Positions 52,755 to 63,445 of a DNA stretch of 64,000 bases are shown piece by piece. The translations under genes and the position numbers were made by a program. A model generated the notes under the pieces. That model was not told the origin of the DNA. It did not search any database and saw nothing but the letters and a program-made list of their open reading frames with translations. Source of the DNA: Apis mellifera (taxonomy: Eukaryota > Arthropoda > Insecta > Hymenoptera > Apidae). Every line of letters begins with the position of its first letter. Position 1 is the stretch's first letter. The stretch covers positions 3,071,001-3,135,000 of the forward strand of contig NC_037641.1 of the NCBI RefSeq assembly GCF_003254395.2. The letters are read 5' to 3'.

Positions 52755-55700
52755 ACGAGCATCATGTCTAGCATGGAAATGTCAGGTAAAGTTGGCCGTT
52801 GGAAATCACACGCGTAACTCGTTTAAAGTGTTTTGGCAACACGGTGACAGCTCGTACGGTGTCACACGACATCGATTTGTCAGTGACAAAGTCCGGCCAA
52901 GTAGGGACGAACGAATCGGTAAAGAGGAAAAGGGAGGGAGAGAGAGAGAGAGAGAGAGCAGCGTTTCATTGTATATACCCGTTGCGCTAACGAGTTACAA
53001 TTTGTTTCAAACCTGTCGCGAGAATAATAGCGTTCCGTAAACTTCGGTCAATTTCCCCCGGCAAATTGGGATTAACTTTGCCCGCGGTTTCTCGCCGAAA
53101 ACCCTTTTCGCTTTTAACCAACGCCAATTCGATTTCGTTCACCCTCCAGCCCTCATCCCCCTCCCCTCTTCCTCCTCCTCCTCCGCCCCTCCTCCACCCC
53201 TCCTCCCCTCCCCTCGTTCGCCTGCCGATTACTTTCGGTTCTTGCGATTACTCTTTGCTGCACCGTGTGATGTAGCGTGAAATATGAACAACAAAGCGTG
53301 CCACGAAGGGAAAAGAATATATACACAGGTACAGCGGGAAATAAAAAGCAAACGTGAAAGTATGAAAGTAGAATAGTAGAAGAGAGAGAGAGAGAGAGAG
53401 AGGGGTAATAAGATTCTGAGAGATAAAAATGAATTTAAATCCTGGAACGGTTAAGAAAATGTTTTCGATATTGCGATATTCGAACAAGTCTGTTGAAACA
53501 AGGAATTTTTGGATATTTTGTAACGTTACAATACGAGTACGATATTATGATTCTAATAGTTTGCGTCTTTTTCTATATTATATTACATACACACTTTATA
53601 TGTATATCGTATGTTAGGTGTGTGAGATTAATTGAAGAATAAACCCCATTTTTTTAATTCCATTCAATACTCGCGATGTAATTATAACATATATCAGATA
53701 GTTTCATCGAATTCTAAAATAATACTACCATTTCTTTCCTTCACTTGAATTAAAAGCGAGTATGAAATTTAAAACGATACTTTTCTTATTACCAATTTCA
53801 ACGGAGAATCGAAATCGAGTCACGATTATAACGAGAGAGTTTCAATGATTATTTCTCGACGAGTGAAACGTTTGAAACAAAAAGTTCGGGACGACGACAA
53901 AGTTTCGAGGGCCAGCGCGGACGTTTTAAAAGCGCGGAGGGGAAACAAAAGAGGGCGTTGTGTTTCTTGAACGTCGATAAACGGCTTCGAAATTTTCGGC
54001 CAGCGATACGAGGCGAGAGCACCGTGTTTATTGCCGTTTCCGTGAACCCGAACGTCGCCTTACTTGGAAGCGGCGGAAAGAAAACGGTACCGTATGTCTC
54101 TGTAAAAACAGCAACCACGGAGCCCGAGCTACTTTTTCTCGGAACGATCGACATTCGGCGAAAAAACCGAAACGCTTATTGCACAAAACCCACGTTTCGA
54201 TAATTCACGAGATACCGTGCCATGTACATATATGTATGGCTCTCTCCTTCTCTCTCTCCCTCTCGCGAAAAACTATGAATGAAAAGGCGATAGTAATCGA
54301 GGATGAGAATATGTCGACGGGGGAACGAAACTTGAGAAACTGAATTGTGAATGGAATCGCGTGTTTCGATGCACGTGTATTCCCCATTGACGTCGATTCT
54401 CCAAAAAATTTTCTTCGTCGTGTTTCAACAAGCAGAGTTAAGTGAACTACTTTTTCAAACGGGATAGTAAGTTTTTTTTCAAATATTATAATTTTTATTT
54501 GGGATTTAAATTCAATGTACATATTAATGGTGTTAAAATTTTTTTTAGAACGGAAAGAAGATGATTCATTGTATAACATTTTGTACGTTAAATAACGTGA
54601 CACGTGTCGTTTCAGCTTAAATTTTTGAGCTTAAACTTTAATATGAAGGTTTCTTTTTTTTGAAAACTGTGGAAAGATCGGAAGATATTTCGTTAAGTAA
54701 TAAGAAAAAAATACCTTCGGAGGGATCGATAAAATTATTAATTTCTAAACGAGAAAATATTTATATCAATTCCTTTGTTATTTAATAGTAAGAGAATTAC
54801 GTTTGTAATTCTCTTAAAAATAACAACGATTATAAATAAAATTTCTTCGAATCCTAATTTAACCAATGAAAAGTATTAAAAACTTTTTACTTATATACGT
54901 ATATTTTGATAAATTCTAAATTATAGATTTCTCACCAGATAAATTTTCTGGATTTTTAAAAAAAAACCTCGTCGAAATTTATAATTTTCATTAAAACTAT
55001 TCCTATATATAGTAATAATAACGAATAAATAAACCGATACCGGCGTTTCCGGTGGAAGCGCGGCAAAACGGAAATCAGAAATGTGCGCGCGGCTTTTCGT
55101 TTTTAGCGAACGGGTGCAATAAACGATAATACGTGGTCTCGGTCGATAATCTCGTTCACCGATCACCACGGCCAGATTGTTAATCATCGGCGGGAGTAAC
55201 ACGCGCCACGAATGCTCCACGACGATTCAACCATCGCGGCGGCCAGACCAGAAGCGTCTAAATTATCATTAGGACATAAAAGCGATTCGCCACGAGTAGA
55301 TTACGTTACCAGATCGTAAGATAACCACCTACAATGACGTTAATTTATATGAATCAGGCCCTGCCCCCGCGACACGCATAAAATATCATAACACGTTATC
55401 AGATTTCATAGGCCAGAGAGAACGGTCACGATAAACGTCCGACGGGACGAATAAACGCTGGATGATTTTCGATCATCCACGAACGCGTCCCTCCATCGAT
55501 TTTACTCTATTTCGAATTCGTTTCTTTTGCTGCATTTGCAACGAGTTTTCGAATAAATTTTCCAATAAATTTTTCAGCGATTATAATTTTTTTCTCAACG
55601 AAATATAAAAGAACTATCGTGTTGTTGTTAAAATGACACAATTAGAAAATCATATTAAAAATAATATTTGATCTTATTTTATGAGGATTAGGCTTGTTGA

Positions 55701-56048
55701 GAAATTTGATTGATAAAACTAGATATTATTATTATATTATTATGATTAAAGACAATTTACATTTTCTAAATTATGTCATTTTCGGAGTATTATATGTGTT
55801 AAAAAATTCATTTTAAAGTATTATATGTGTATTATATATATATTGTAACCTAGTAGTTACGTTTGGCGTGAATTTCATTCGTTAAATTTTGATATGATTC
55901 TTTGTATCAAAGGGTTTTTCGCGTACTCCGAAATTAATTTGGCAAAATTATAAACGAGGAGAAACAAAATCGTCGTTTTATAGATCTATTCTCGATATTA
56001 AAAAAAAAAGAAAAAAAAAAAAAAAGTAAAGAAATAATTAACACTCAC

Positions 56049-56127
56049 CGAAGACGGGGCTGAGATCAGATCTCGCTGATGTCTTGCCTGTCGTCGAGTA
56101 ACTTCCACCAGCAAGCGAGCCCTTTTC
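56049..56127 (-). CDS. pan: pangolin (TCF/LEF) coding exon 2
   Basis: The exon is 79 bp: 26 codons and one base, starting EKGSLAGGSYSTTG and ending ARSDLSPVF, with the final G completed by exon 3 to glycine. Drosophila Pangolin has EKG directly after its ESE motif and HSPVF just before the next conserved block, which matches the start and end here. The acceptor is TTTGCAG on the minus strand at 56128, and the donor is CG followed by GTGAGTG at 56048. The exon links the Armadillo-binding domain to the GYLVSPYPYPNG segment. It is rich in Ser, Gly and Thr and is probably disordered. Intron 1 before it is 264 bp and intron 2 after it is about 33,020 bp. Confidence 0.93.
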
Positions 56128-56315
56128 CTGCAAACACACGCATGCACTTAATGGCGACGTCCTTAAGCTGTCACGATCGAGTGGGTGGATCAAACCAGAG
56201 ACGCGTTACGTTGCACACGACGATCAAACGAGGAGAAATAAGAAAGAACACATGCACACGTTTAGTTCTATTAATAAATAATGTAGCAGAGATAAAAGAT
56301 TCGTTGATAATATCT

Positions 56316-56377
<62 letters not shown>

Positions 56378-56391
56378 TTCAATCCACGCAC
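56128..56391 (-). other. pan intron 1 with long (TA)n repeat
   Basis: A 264-bp intron bounded by GAG before GTGCGT at 56391 and TTTGCAG at 56128 on the minus strand, in phase 0. It contains (TA)n at 56320-56369 followed by a poly(T) tract on the plus strand. The TA run is likely polymorphic. Confidence 0.9.
56320..56369 (+). repeat. (TA)n microsatellite
   Basis: About 25 TA units, one of the longest dinucleotide runs in the window, inside pan intron 1 and next to an 11-12 base T tract. Confidence 0.95.
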
Positions 56392-56541
56392 CTCAGATTC
56401 TGTGAGATCGATGAGGGAACTTTTCTCCTCCGTGAGGTTCTCGGAGGACCTCTTCTCGTCCTCGCCCTCATCCTTGAAGACCTTGACCTCGTCTTCACTG
56501 CCGAGATCGTCGCCGCCGCCGCTGCTGCTCACGTGCGGCAT
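56392..56541 (-). CDS. pan: pangolin (TCF/LEF) coding exon 1, Armadillo/beta-catenin binding domain
   Basis: Fifty codons run from MPHVSSSGGG through SEDEVKVFKDEGEDEK to SSLIDLTESE. This is the beta-catenin/Armadillo binding domain of TCF/LEF factors. The acidic FKDEGE motif and the downstream SSEN and SSLIDLTESE blocks match Drosophila Pangolin almost word for word, and vertebrate TCFs share FKDEGE. The start chosen is the ATG at 56539-56541, because fly Pangolin also begins MPH. It has A at -3. An in-frame ATG 20 codons upstream (56601) has no intervening stop, so a longer form is possible. The donor is GAG followed by GTGCGT, phase 0. The protein acts in the nucleus, recruiting Armadillo when Wnt is on and Groucho-type corepressors when it is off. 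Confidence 0.95.
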
Positions 56542-58440
56542 TATTGCTGGCCGAGCGACGGCCACCGTCTTTCCTGTCTTTGTCGTTCGGCGACTTAACA
56601 CGAGAGGTGTGTCCGCCTCGAATCACGGAAGAAAAAGAGGTTATGCAGCCGATACGGCTGACGCGGGAATTTTGAAATTTGGTCCTCGATGCAGCATGAA
56701 TTCCAGAATGACGCGGGATACGACACAAGCAAGCGACTAACCGAAAACGACAAAACACGCGTTCGAACAGAAGACGCGACACTGCTCCGTATTTCTCTTC
56801 TTCTCTTATCTTCTCTTCTCTTCTTTATAACCGAGTCGACGATGATCCGTCGGAACAGCGTTGCACGCTATCTTTCTCTCGCTTGCACAATTATGTGCTC
56901 CTTTGTCACGCGCACACGAGACTAACGCGATGAAAGAACGCCACCGACGCGACAGACAGACACACTTCTTCCCTCGGTCTTCTCTGTCACTAGTATCGCA
57001 CAAGAACGTAGAATACGAAAAAATTGAAATGGATAACACAGAGCACAGAGAAACGGTTCACCGTCACCGTCACCTTCGCCTCCACCACCGTCGCCACCGT
57101 CGTCGACGGAGGAGGTTAGGCTTCTATTCGATACACACTTTTTCTTTCTTCCCTTTTCTCGTGAAGGGCACAGAATGAGAACGTTGCACCGCAAGTATAC
57201 AAATAAACGCTGTGATAAGATGAAATTTCTTAGAACACGAAATAGAACGCACCACCAGTCAAAACACAAAAATGGTTATTACGCTTGAAGGACAATCACA
57301 TTGATCACAAACGAGACACGCGAGAAAGATATAGACGACAAACAGGCCGGCAACGAGCCTGAAAATTTAACGGCCGACGCGTGTTTCTTTGCGTATTAAC
57401 CGAAACGTAATCTCGGCGAAGATACGAGGACCGCGTGGGAAGGCCGGCACACACTAGAGAGGAGTGAAGGAGGTGCGATATACACACAACCGATGGAAAA
57501 CGAGGGGATAAGGAAAAGGTAACGGTAGAACGTGTGCGATGTAGGTTGAGTTGTGTTTTAGAATGGCCCCTGGACCCCGTGGTGTGTGTCGTTATTTAAC
57601 GCGCGCGCTGCCAGCAACTTTCCGTACGTCGTCGTCGTGTATGTGTGTATTGTGTGTTTTTTTCTCTTTTTCTTTCGTTTCTTATTGCGTGCATCAGGCG
57701 CATAGTCCGCGCGCCACGTATCCGCACGATGGTGGCCACGATGCCTTAGCGAGCGCGCGATCCTGCTGCAGATGTTGTTTCGATTCCGTATGCAGGTAAA
57801 TATGAAGAACACGCGCGACAAATACGGCACCACGACGACGGTGACGACGTTGCTGTTGTTCTTGCTGTTGTTGTTGACGGTGCACGCGCCGGACGGCCAT
57901 CGTGCCCGTGGTTACGTTCCGAGGTGCGTGTTGCGTATCTCGCCCCGACTCCGATGGCTCGATGTGCTCTGCCTGGATGCTCGGTGCCGACTGCCGGTCA
58001 CGGTGAGCTCGGGCGGGCGGCTCTCCCACGCGACGACCAATCACGACGCCGGATTCACCGCCGCGGCTTCCCTCGCCGACGCGCCACCTCACCCCCACCC
58101 TCACCCCCCGCGAGGCCACGGCCGGCCAGTCATGGCAGGCAAGGCGGCGAACCGACCCCACCCGAACCTTTACGAATTCACCCGAACTCCTAGCACCGTC
58201 TTCGTCGTCGTCGCCGCCACCATCGGCCGCCGCCACCGCCACCACCGCCGCCGTCGCTGCCACCGCCACCACCGCCACTGCTGCTCCCACCGCCAGTGCC
58301 ACCACCGCCACCGCCACCACTGCTACCGTGACTCCTGCATGCCGTTTTCGTCGTACGAGAGGACCAGAGAGGATCTACGATCCTCCTGTCTCAATTCCTC
58401 ACTCCCTATACTCAATCACTTATATTCTAATAAACAATAA
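56542..58440 (-). promoter_or_regulatory. probable pan 5' UTR and promoter region, GC-rich
   Basis: The DNA upstream of the pan start codon is CpG-rich to about 58400, and AT-rich beyond. It includes CAA/CAG-type repeats on the minus strand at about 57850-57880 and a (CCACCG)-type array at 58215-58322. Similar repeats are common in long 5' leaders of insect developmental genes. Frames at 57694-58320 (minus, Val/Ala-rich then Gln-rich) and 57772-58440 (plus, Leu-rich then His/Arg/Cys-rich) are read through these arrays and are not convincing proteins. No TATA box or single start site can be fixed. The leader may be spliced. Confidence 0.5.
58215..58322 (+). repeat. degenerate (CCACCG)n-type array
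   Basis: CAC, CGC and GCC triplets alternate for about 100 bp. The minus-strand reading is Val/Ala-rich and the plus-strand reading is His/Arg/Cys-rich, so both apparent proteins follow the repeat. Confidence 0.85.
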
Positions 58441-60087
58441 GCAAAAACGTTTATCTTCTATCAAGTTCCATTTGCCATTGTCGGATTTATCGTCCCTTTT
58501 TTTTTTTTGTTGAATTCGAATTATACCACGAAGATCTCAACACCGCACTCACTGTACACGTTACACTCAGTGCACTCAATATACTCGTTGATTTTTTATT
58601 GTCATTATTTAGTAGATTGACAATTTCAATCATATATAGATAAATATCTTATTGGCTAATTAATCTAGAAACAGAAAACACAATGAATTTATATATGTAT
58701 GTGCTATATATATGTAAAGTAAAATTTTTAACCTCAAAAACCATAATTTATTATAATTGAAGACGAGAATCGGCAAGTTTGCATCAATCGATGGTAAATG
58801 ATTTTATGCAAAGTGCAAATTTTTCTACGATATTCGTCTTACCTCGAAATCTTTCTCGAACGAAGGAAACTCGTTTGTGAATTTTTCTCCGATGCCGGTT
58901 GCACGTTTCAAAGTCGACCTTATAAATTATGTGTCCTGTTAAAGTAACCTTTTTATCCTGCTCGGTGACGCCTCTGTCTTTTTCTTTCGACGCAAGCGTA
59001 GAATATAACGAAATGATTCTACGTTTAATACCGCTTTTCATGAAAATAAAAGTGGCGCTGGCAATCGCAAAATAACGCTTCTCATCCAAGTCTGTTACAA
59101 CCGTTAAGGCAGGTGCTCACGTGATTTCTTTATAGCCGCGGGTGAACGATAATTTATGATAATATATGCGCTGGCCACTGTCCTATCCGATTTCCGTATT
59201 TAATTAAAATCTGAACAAAAACACGAGTCCCCTTATTAGCCGGTAACAAAGCTGACTTTCGTGCCATCTTTGAAACCACACGGCAAAGAGAAACGAGTCG
59301 CGTGCATATGTGTGATCGTATGATCGTGTGATCCGGCACCTTATATCGAAGTAAACATAATGAATTTTAAATAGATCAAATAACGTGTCTACAGTCCAAT
59401 CATGGACATTCGTTCGAATAGTAAAACATCATATCTCGTTGAAATATGTGCGACTGATCGTGCTCGATTATTTACACGCAAGCATAATACTCGTATTAAT
59501 AACCTCAAATATCAGAATCATTGCGCGTAGTACCTTTGTTAACCTTCGCGTTAATTATTCGTGGGACAACGAACACGACTCATGCTCATGTGTTTCTGGA
59601 TTAATAACGTGCTTGTAAATTTTCTACTGGCTGTATAAATCTTATCAACAAATTGCAATTATGAAGCCTGCACGAAATTATCCGGTAAGTACTTTTACTT
59701 ACTTTTAGTTACTTCGCATGAATCATTTTCGTACTATTATATTCTTGAAAAGTTACAAACTAATTGTGATAAAAAGTAAAAATATAAGTGAAAAATCAAT
59801 ATCAAATTTCGAAACTTAGATTAACTTTTTGATGAATATCTCGAAACAACGAAGACAATTGTCCAATGCTTTCGATATCTTGATGACGTCATAAAAAAAA
59901 TATTTCATATTAAATATATATTTGTAAAAACAATATATTAGAAAATTTGCTATGAATTTAATTATTATTTTTAAGAAAAAATAAATAAATAAAATATTTT
60001 TATTTCTAATAAAAATTGTGTAAAAAATTAATTATAGTTCATAAAGATATTGTTGTCGCATTTCACGTACAATGTCTATACATATTT

Positions 60088-60121
60088 TTTTCCCGCCTTT
60101 TTTCTATTCTTCCCGCCTTTT
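60088..60121 (+). promoter_or_regulatory. tandem TTCCCGCC elements, E2F-like
   Basis: TTTTCCCGCCTTTTTT at 60088-60103 is followed 20 bp later by CTTCCCGCCTTTTTT. The first contains TTTCCCGC, a full match to the E2F consensus TTTSSCGC. The second has one mismatch. They stand out as GC islands in very AT-rich DNA. The pair may be a small duplication or a paired binding site upstream of pan. Confidence 0.3.
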
Positions 60122-61105
60122 TTGACAGCACAGTAATTTTGTGAATACTTGACGTTGATCGTTGAAAAATTATATTTGTTATTACGATTAATTACATTTC
60201 ACGATATCACTTATCAAGATCTTGACAAAAATAATGAATTATGTTAAAAAATATATCTATGTACTTCGTATACATTGGATTACTGATGAGAATAAAGGTA
60301 CGTTATCAAACGAACTTTCATTAAAATTTTATTTAATTAATCGTTTTAATCGAAATATGGTATGAAATCTGCATATTATCCTAAATGTAATTAAATGTAA
60401 AATATAATTGTATAAATTGCTTTTATTGTTCGTTCATTCGTGACTGTAATCACACTAGAGAATCATTGAAGATTACACGAAAATTTCAAGCAACGAGTAT
60501 CGAATAGACAAGAGATTTTAAATAAATCAATACAAAGTACAATTATTCATAATAAATTACATACTACAAAATATATTTTTAATTATAAACGTATCTATCT
60601 ACAGTACACACTTCAATTTTCAACACGATCAAAATGTCGCAACACAATTGAATATTATAACGGAAAATCTAAAATGGTATCGCAGAGACATCTATGCCAA
60701 GATCGATATTTAATGAAATCTTGGTTATTTCACGTTGATAATGTAACCTCTCTACTATATCGACATTTACCAATACGTTATACAAGGTGTTTATATATTC
60801 GTAGAAAATCTTTGGAGACTCGATTTTAAAAGCTAAAACAAAAATTAAACTCGATTCTAAAAATTATACAAAAATGTTGCTTAAGATTTATTTATTAAAT
60901 TACAAACGATTGAAATTTACGTTAAAACAAAGGGAAACAAATAGAATAACCTCTATTTTTTTCTCTATCTTACACGAATTATTTCAATTACTTATAATTT
61001 AATAAATAATCCTTAATCTATATTTTTTTTATATCATGTCTAGAATCATTTTTTTTAAAGAATCGACGAATATATTAATATACACATGTATAATACCTAA
61101 ATAAA

Positions 61106-61129
61106 TTTATTCACGTAAATTTTTTTATT
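61106..61129 (-). terminator. candidate poly(A) signals of the TRPA gene
   Basis: Two AATAAA hexamers on the minus strand (61124-61129 and 61106-61111), about 400-425 bp downstream of the TRPA stop. AATAAA is frequent by chance in such AT-rich DNA, so the call is tentative. Confidence 0.25.
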
Positions 61130-61530
61130 ATATAAATTCATTTATAATATCTTTATGTTATGTTCGTCAAATATGCATATTTCATACGATTAATTATATT
61201 TCATGCGTTAAACTCAATAATAATATAACAAATACTTAATACAATCAGTTATACAAATATTTCATTTTTCACAAATTATATAGCACTTTTCCTTCTGTCT
61301 ATTTGACTTTTCATGCCAATGTGTTTTGGAAACTTATATCCAATACCGTACGTATGACTCATCCTTAATTGCAGCAACACTTGTTCCAACAGCGTTCTTA
61401 ACTCCACTTTATCGTTGTTATTTTCACGCCCGCTGAAAAAGATCGGGTTTTCTAAGCCGCTCTAATTTTCCTATCGTTATTTAATTAAAGCGGTAAAGTG
61501 GTCGGCGGTTGACCGCTGCGCGACCAAACT

Positions 61531-61818
61531 TTACCCATTTGTCGCACGGCAAGTTATTATCCACCTTTCGAAGCGGCGCGAGTTCTCCGTGGCTAGCAGG
61601 AACAGCGCTTCTCTCAGCCTGGACGGGATGCCGGGGAATGATTCATGCAAATAACATTTGTGATAGCCGAACGTAATTTTTGTGGGAATGCCGCGCCTCG
61701 AGTCCAGCAGTCTGGCCAACCGAGGATGTAGCCAATTGCCGCGAAAGATTCTATGTGATGTCAGCCTTTCTAAATGGCCCACGAACTCGGCCTGCTTCAG
61801 CAACTGGCGAATGTGACC
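61531..61818 (-). CDS. TRPA-family channel, C-terminal exon
   Basis: The exon starts after ATCCAG on the minus strand and encodes GHIRQLLKQAEFVGHLE, then a basic region with FRGNWLHPRLARLL and an end at CRATNG and TAA (61531-61533): 95 residues. It follows DIQGLEKE of the pore exon in phase 0, as in TRPA channels where the S6 segment runs into a TRP-like helix and a short C-terminal tail. The cytosolic tail usually controls gating and assembly. The sequence just before the stop, GGGTAAAG, is also a fair splice donor, so a longer isoform that skips this stop cannot be excluded. Confidence 0.85.
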   Translation of the reverse strand, partial: GHIRQLLKQAEFVGHLERLTSHRIFRGNWLHPRLARLLDSRRGIPTKITFGYHKCYLHESFPGIPSRLREALFLLATENSRRFERWIITCRATNG

Positions 61819-62114
61819 CTGGATTACATATATCTCGTACATTCAATCTTTTCTAATATAATTATATTATAACGAAAATTCGTTCTATACATATATCAAC
61901 AATTCTTAAATTGTTATTTGCAGATCTTCCAAGAGGAAAGAAATGAAAGGAACTAATTATTAATCTCTCGTTATCGATTATAATAAATATATATTTCTTC
62001 GTTAATCGAGGAAAGGGAATTAAGAATGAGTGAGTGTATCGATTACGATCTGGTCGTAAGGAAACGAGAATATCGAGGAGACGTAGTAGTAAAAAGTAAA
62101 AGGATCCCTCGTAC

Positions 62115-62405
62115 CTCCTTCTCGAGACCTTGGATGTCATTGACCGCGAGGCCGATCATCAAGTTCATCAGGACTATACTAGCGAGCATGACGAAAGCAA
62201 GGAACACGACCCTGCTCGTGGCTGTTAGGAAGGAACTCCCATTCTTCTCGTCCGAGAACAGATCCCCGTACTCGTACTCACCCATCATCATTACCACGGT
62301 CTTCACGACGGCCCTCCAGGAATTGCGAAACTGGTCGTTCCCGTGGAACAAAACGGCGAAGCTGAACGCGAATCCGACAATCAGGCAGACGAACGCTAGG
62401 AGAAC
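62115..62405 (-). CDS. TRPA-family channel, S5-pore-S6 exon
   Basis: Ninety-seven codons in phase 0 at both ends, with acceptor TTTCAG and donor GAG before GTACGA. The order is S5 (VLLAFVCLIVGFAFSFAVLF), a short turret with NDQFRNSW, pore helix and filter region (VVKTVVMMMGEYEYGDLF), then S6 (VVFLAFVMLASIVLMNLMIG), ending LAVNDIQGLEKE. The KTxVMMxGE pore motif and NLMIGLAVNDIQ are hallmarks of insect TRPA channels such as Painless, Pyrexia, Water witch and TRPA1. The protein forms a tetrameric, calcium-permeable cation channel in the plasma membrane of sensory cells, typically for heat, irritants or humidity. Which TRPA member this is cannot be settled from this half of the gene. A Pyrexia-like or TRPA5-like identity is possible. 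Confidence 0.92.
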
Positions 62406-63033
62406 CTGAAAGGAAATAAAAAGCCCCAGATGCACGTTGTTATAATCGCGGGAGAGGGTGGTAGGGCTGCGCGAGAAGTGGTAGGAGGCAAGTGGGTCCT
62501 GATGGGAGCCGTATCACCGACCAGACATTTAGAGAACCTTGCTTCTTCCCTCCCCTCCTTTAGCTTTTCATTTCTAACGATATTCGCCGAAGGGAAGAGC
62601 TCGTCGCTCTCTTACACTCTCTTTCGTTTCGGCTAAATGCGGATCTTTTTCCGTCATACAGACGGAATTAAAAAAAAAGAAAGAGAGAGGAGAAGAAGAA
62701 GAAAAAAGCCTCCCTCGACATTAAATCAGGGTTAACGTTACCTCTCCCTTTCCCTCCTCCCCTGTTGAAACTTCTCCCGGTGGAAAAAAGAAAGAAACGG
62801 TGTTCTTACGGTGTCGAATGTGGCTGCTTTTTATTCGCGCCCGTTTAACCGCGCCCGACTCGACGCGCTTTAACGAGGGAAATTGGGAGGTTCTTCCAAA
62901 CTTGGGGGATTCCTCGTTACTTTTTTTTTTCCTTCGTCGTCCCTCCATTCGATCCACGGAGGAAGAGGGATTATTATTATTATTATTACTCGCATCGCGA
63001 GCGGCAAATCATCGCGGTTGATTACTCACTGAC
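62406..63033 (-). other. TRPA intron between S4-S5 linker and pore exons
   Basis: A 628-bp intron in phase 0, with donor AAG before GTCAGTGAG at 63033 and acceptor TTTCAG at 62406. It contains GA-rich and TTA-repeat tracts. No exon is seen. The next intron (62114-61819) is 296 bp. Confidence 0.85.
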
Positions 63034-63304
63034 CTTCAGAATATTCTTCAGCACGGTGGAGAACATGAGCGCATAATTTCCGCACATTGGGAGGCGACCG
63101 ATTAACAACATCATTTGCATCCAGGCAACAAGGATCGCCAGGCTGATGGTGTGCAAGACCCACTGCGGGGGGTGACGGGCGTTCAATCCTTCTCCCCCCG
63201 GCGAGGTCGTGATCTCGGTTCCACGATCTTCGTTCATCGAGATCGTGAACGATATGACGGAGCATGCGAACGACAACCACGTCTCTAATTGTCTCAAATA
63301 ATAT
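63034..63304 (-). CDS. TRPA-family channel, S3-S4 exon
   Basis: The exon encodes YYLRQLETWLSFACSVISF (S3), a polar loop with NEDRGTEI and SPGGEGLNARHPPQW, then VLHTISLAILVAWMQMMLLI (S4) and the linker GRLPMCGNYALMFSTVLKNI, ending LK in phase 0. A W near the start of S3 and the RLP...YALMFSTVLKN linker fit TRPA channels well. The 5' boundary is uncertain. Acceptor-like AGs give starts at 63326, 63304, 63292 or 63282. Only 63282 is in phase with the best donor of the preceding exon, but it would remove the YYLRQLE segment that should lead into S3. Confidence 0.85.
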
Positions 63305-63389
63305 CTATAACGTGTATATTTCATTTCTCAAAATATTAAGGTGACCATTAAGATTCGTATCTCCTATATGCTTATATATTACTTATCTA

Positions 63390-63413
63390 TTTTTTTTTTT
63401 TTTTTTTTTTTTT
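63390..63413 (+). repeat. poly(T) tract inside a TRPA intron
   Basis: About 24 consecutive T on the plus strand (poly(A) in the sense of the gene), close to the donor side of the S2-S3 intron. Such tracts are prone to length error in sequencing and assembly. Confidence 0.95.
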
Positions 63414-63445
63414 CAATTGCAAACTAACTTAGGCACCATCAACAC

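Larger units (their letters stand above)
48001..56048 (-). other. pan intron 2, upstream third, noncoding
   Basis: This is mostly AT-rich intronic DNA with no exon seen. Two stretches are poor in simple repeats and look like candidate conserved noncoding elements: 51360-51770, which holds homeodomain-type GTAATTAG and TTTATTAC, and 55240-55500. TCF-type motifs occur at 52746-52754 and 55905-55913. A pyrimidine-rich block of TCC/CCT repeats sits at 53150-53220, (GA)n at 53381-53402 and poly(A) tracts at 56000-56030 next to exon 2. Confidence 0.6.
58441..61530. other. AT-rich intergenic region between TRPA 3' end and pan 5' region
   Basis: About 3.1 kb of mostly AT-rich DNA. No frame here is longer than about 100 codons and none has a recognisable domain. 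It should hold the TRPA 3' UTR on its right side and distal pan promoter elements on its left. A tandem pair of TTCCCGCC motifs is at 60088-60121. Confidence 0.65.

Noticed and set aside
57694..58320. Minus-strand 208-codon frame with Val/Ala repeats and a Gln run
   Set aside because: It is a shadow of the same repeats in the probable pan 5' UTR and is not joined to the pan frame. Gln-like CAA/CAG runs are common in leaders.
57772..58440. Plus-strand 222-codon frame with a signal-peptide-like Leu run and a His/Arg/Cys-rich tail
   Set aside because: The Leu run comes from GTTGCTGTTGTT repeats and the tail from a (CCACCG)-type array. It lies opposite the expected pan leader, and the rest has no recognisable domain. 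A possible donor at CAG/GTAAAT near 57796 is not enough support.
59385..59618. Plus-strand 77-codon frame with hydrophobic segments
   Set aside because: It lies in AT-rich intergenic DNA and shows no family motif or convincing splice context.
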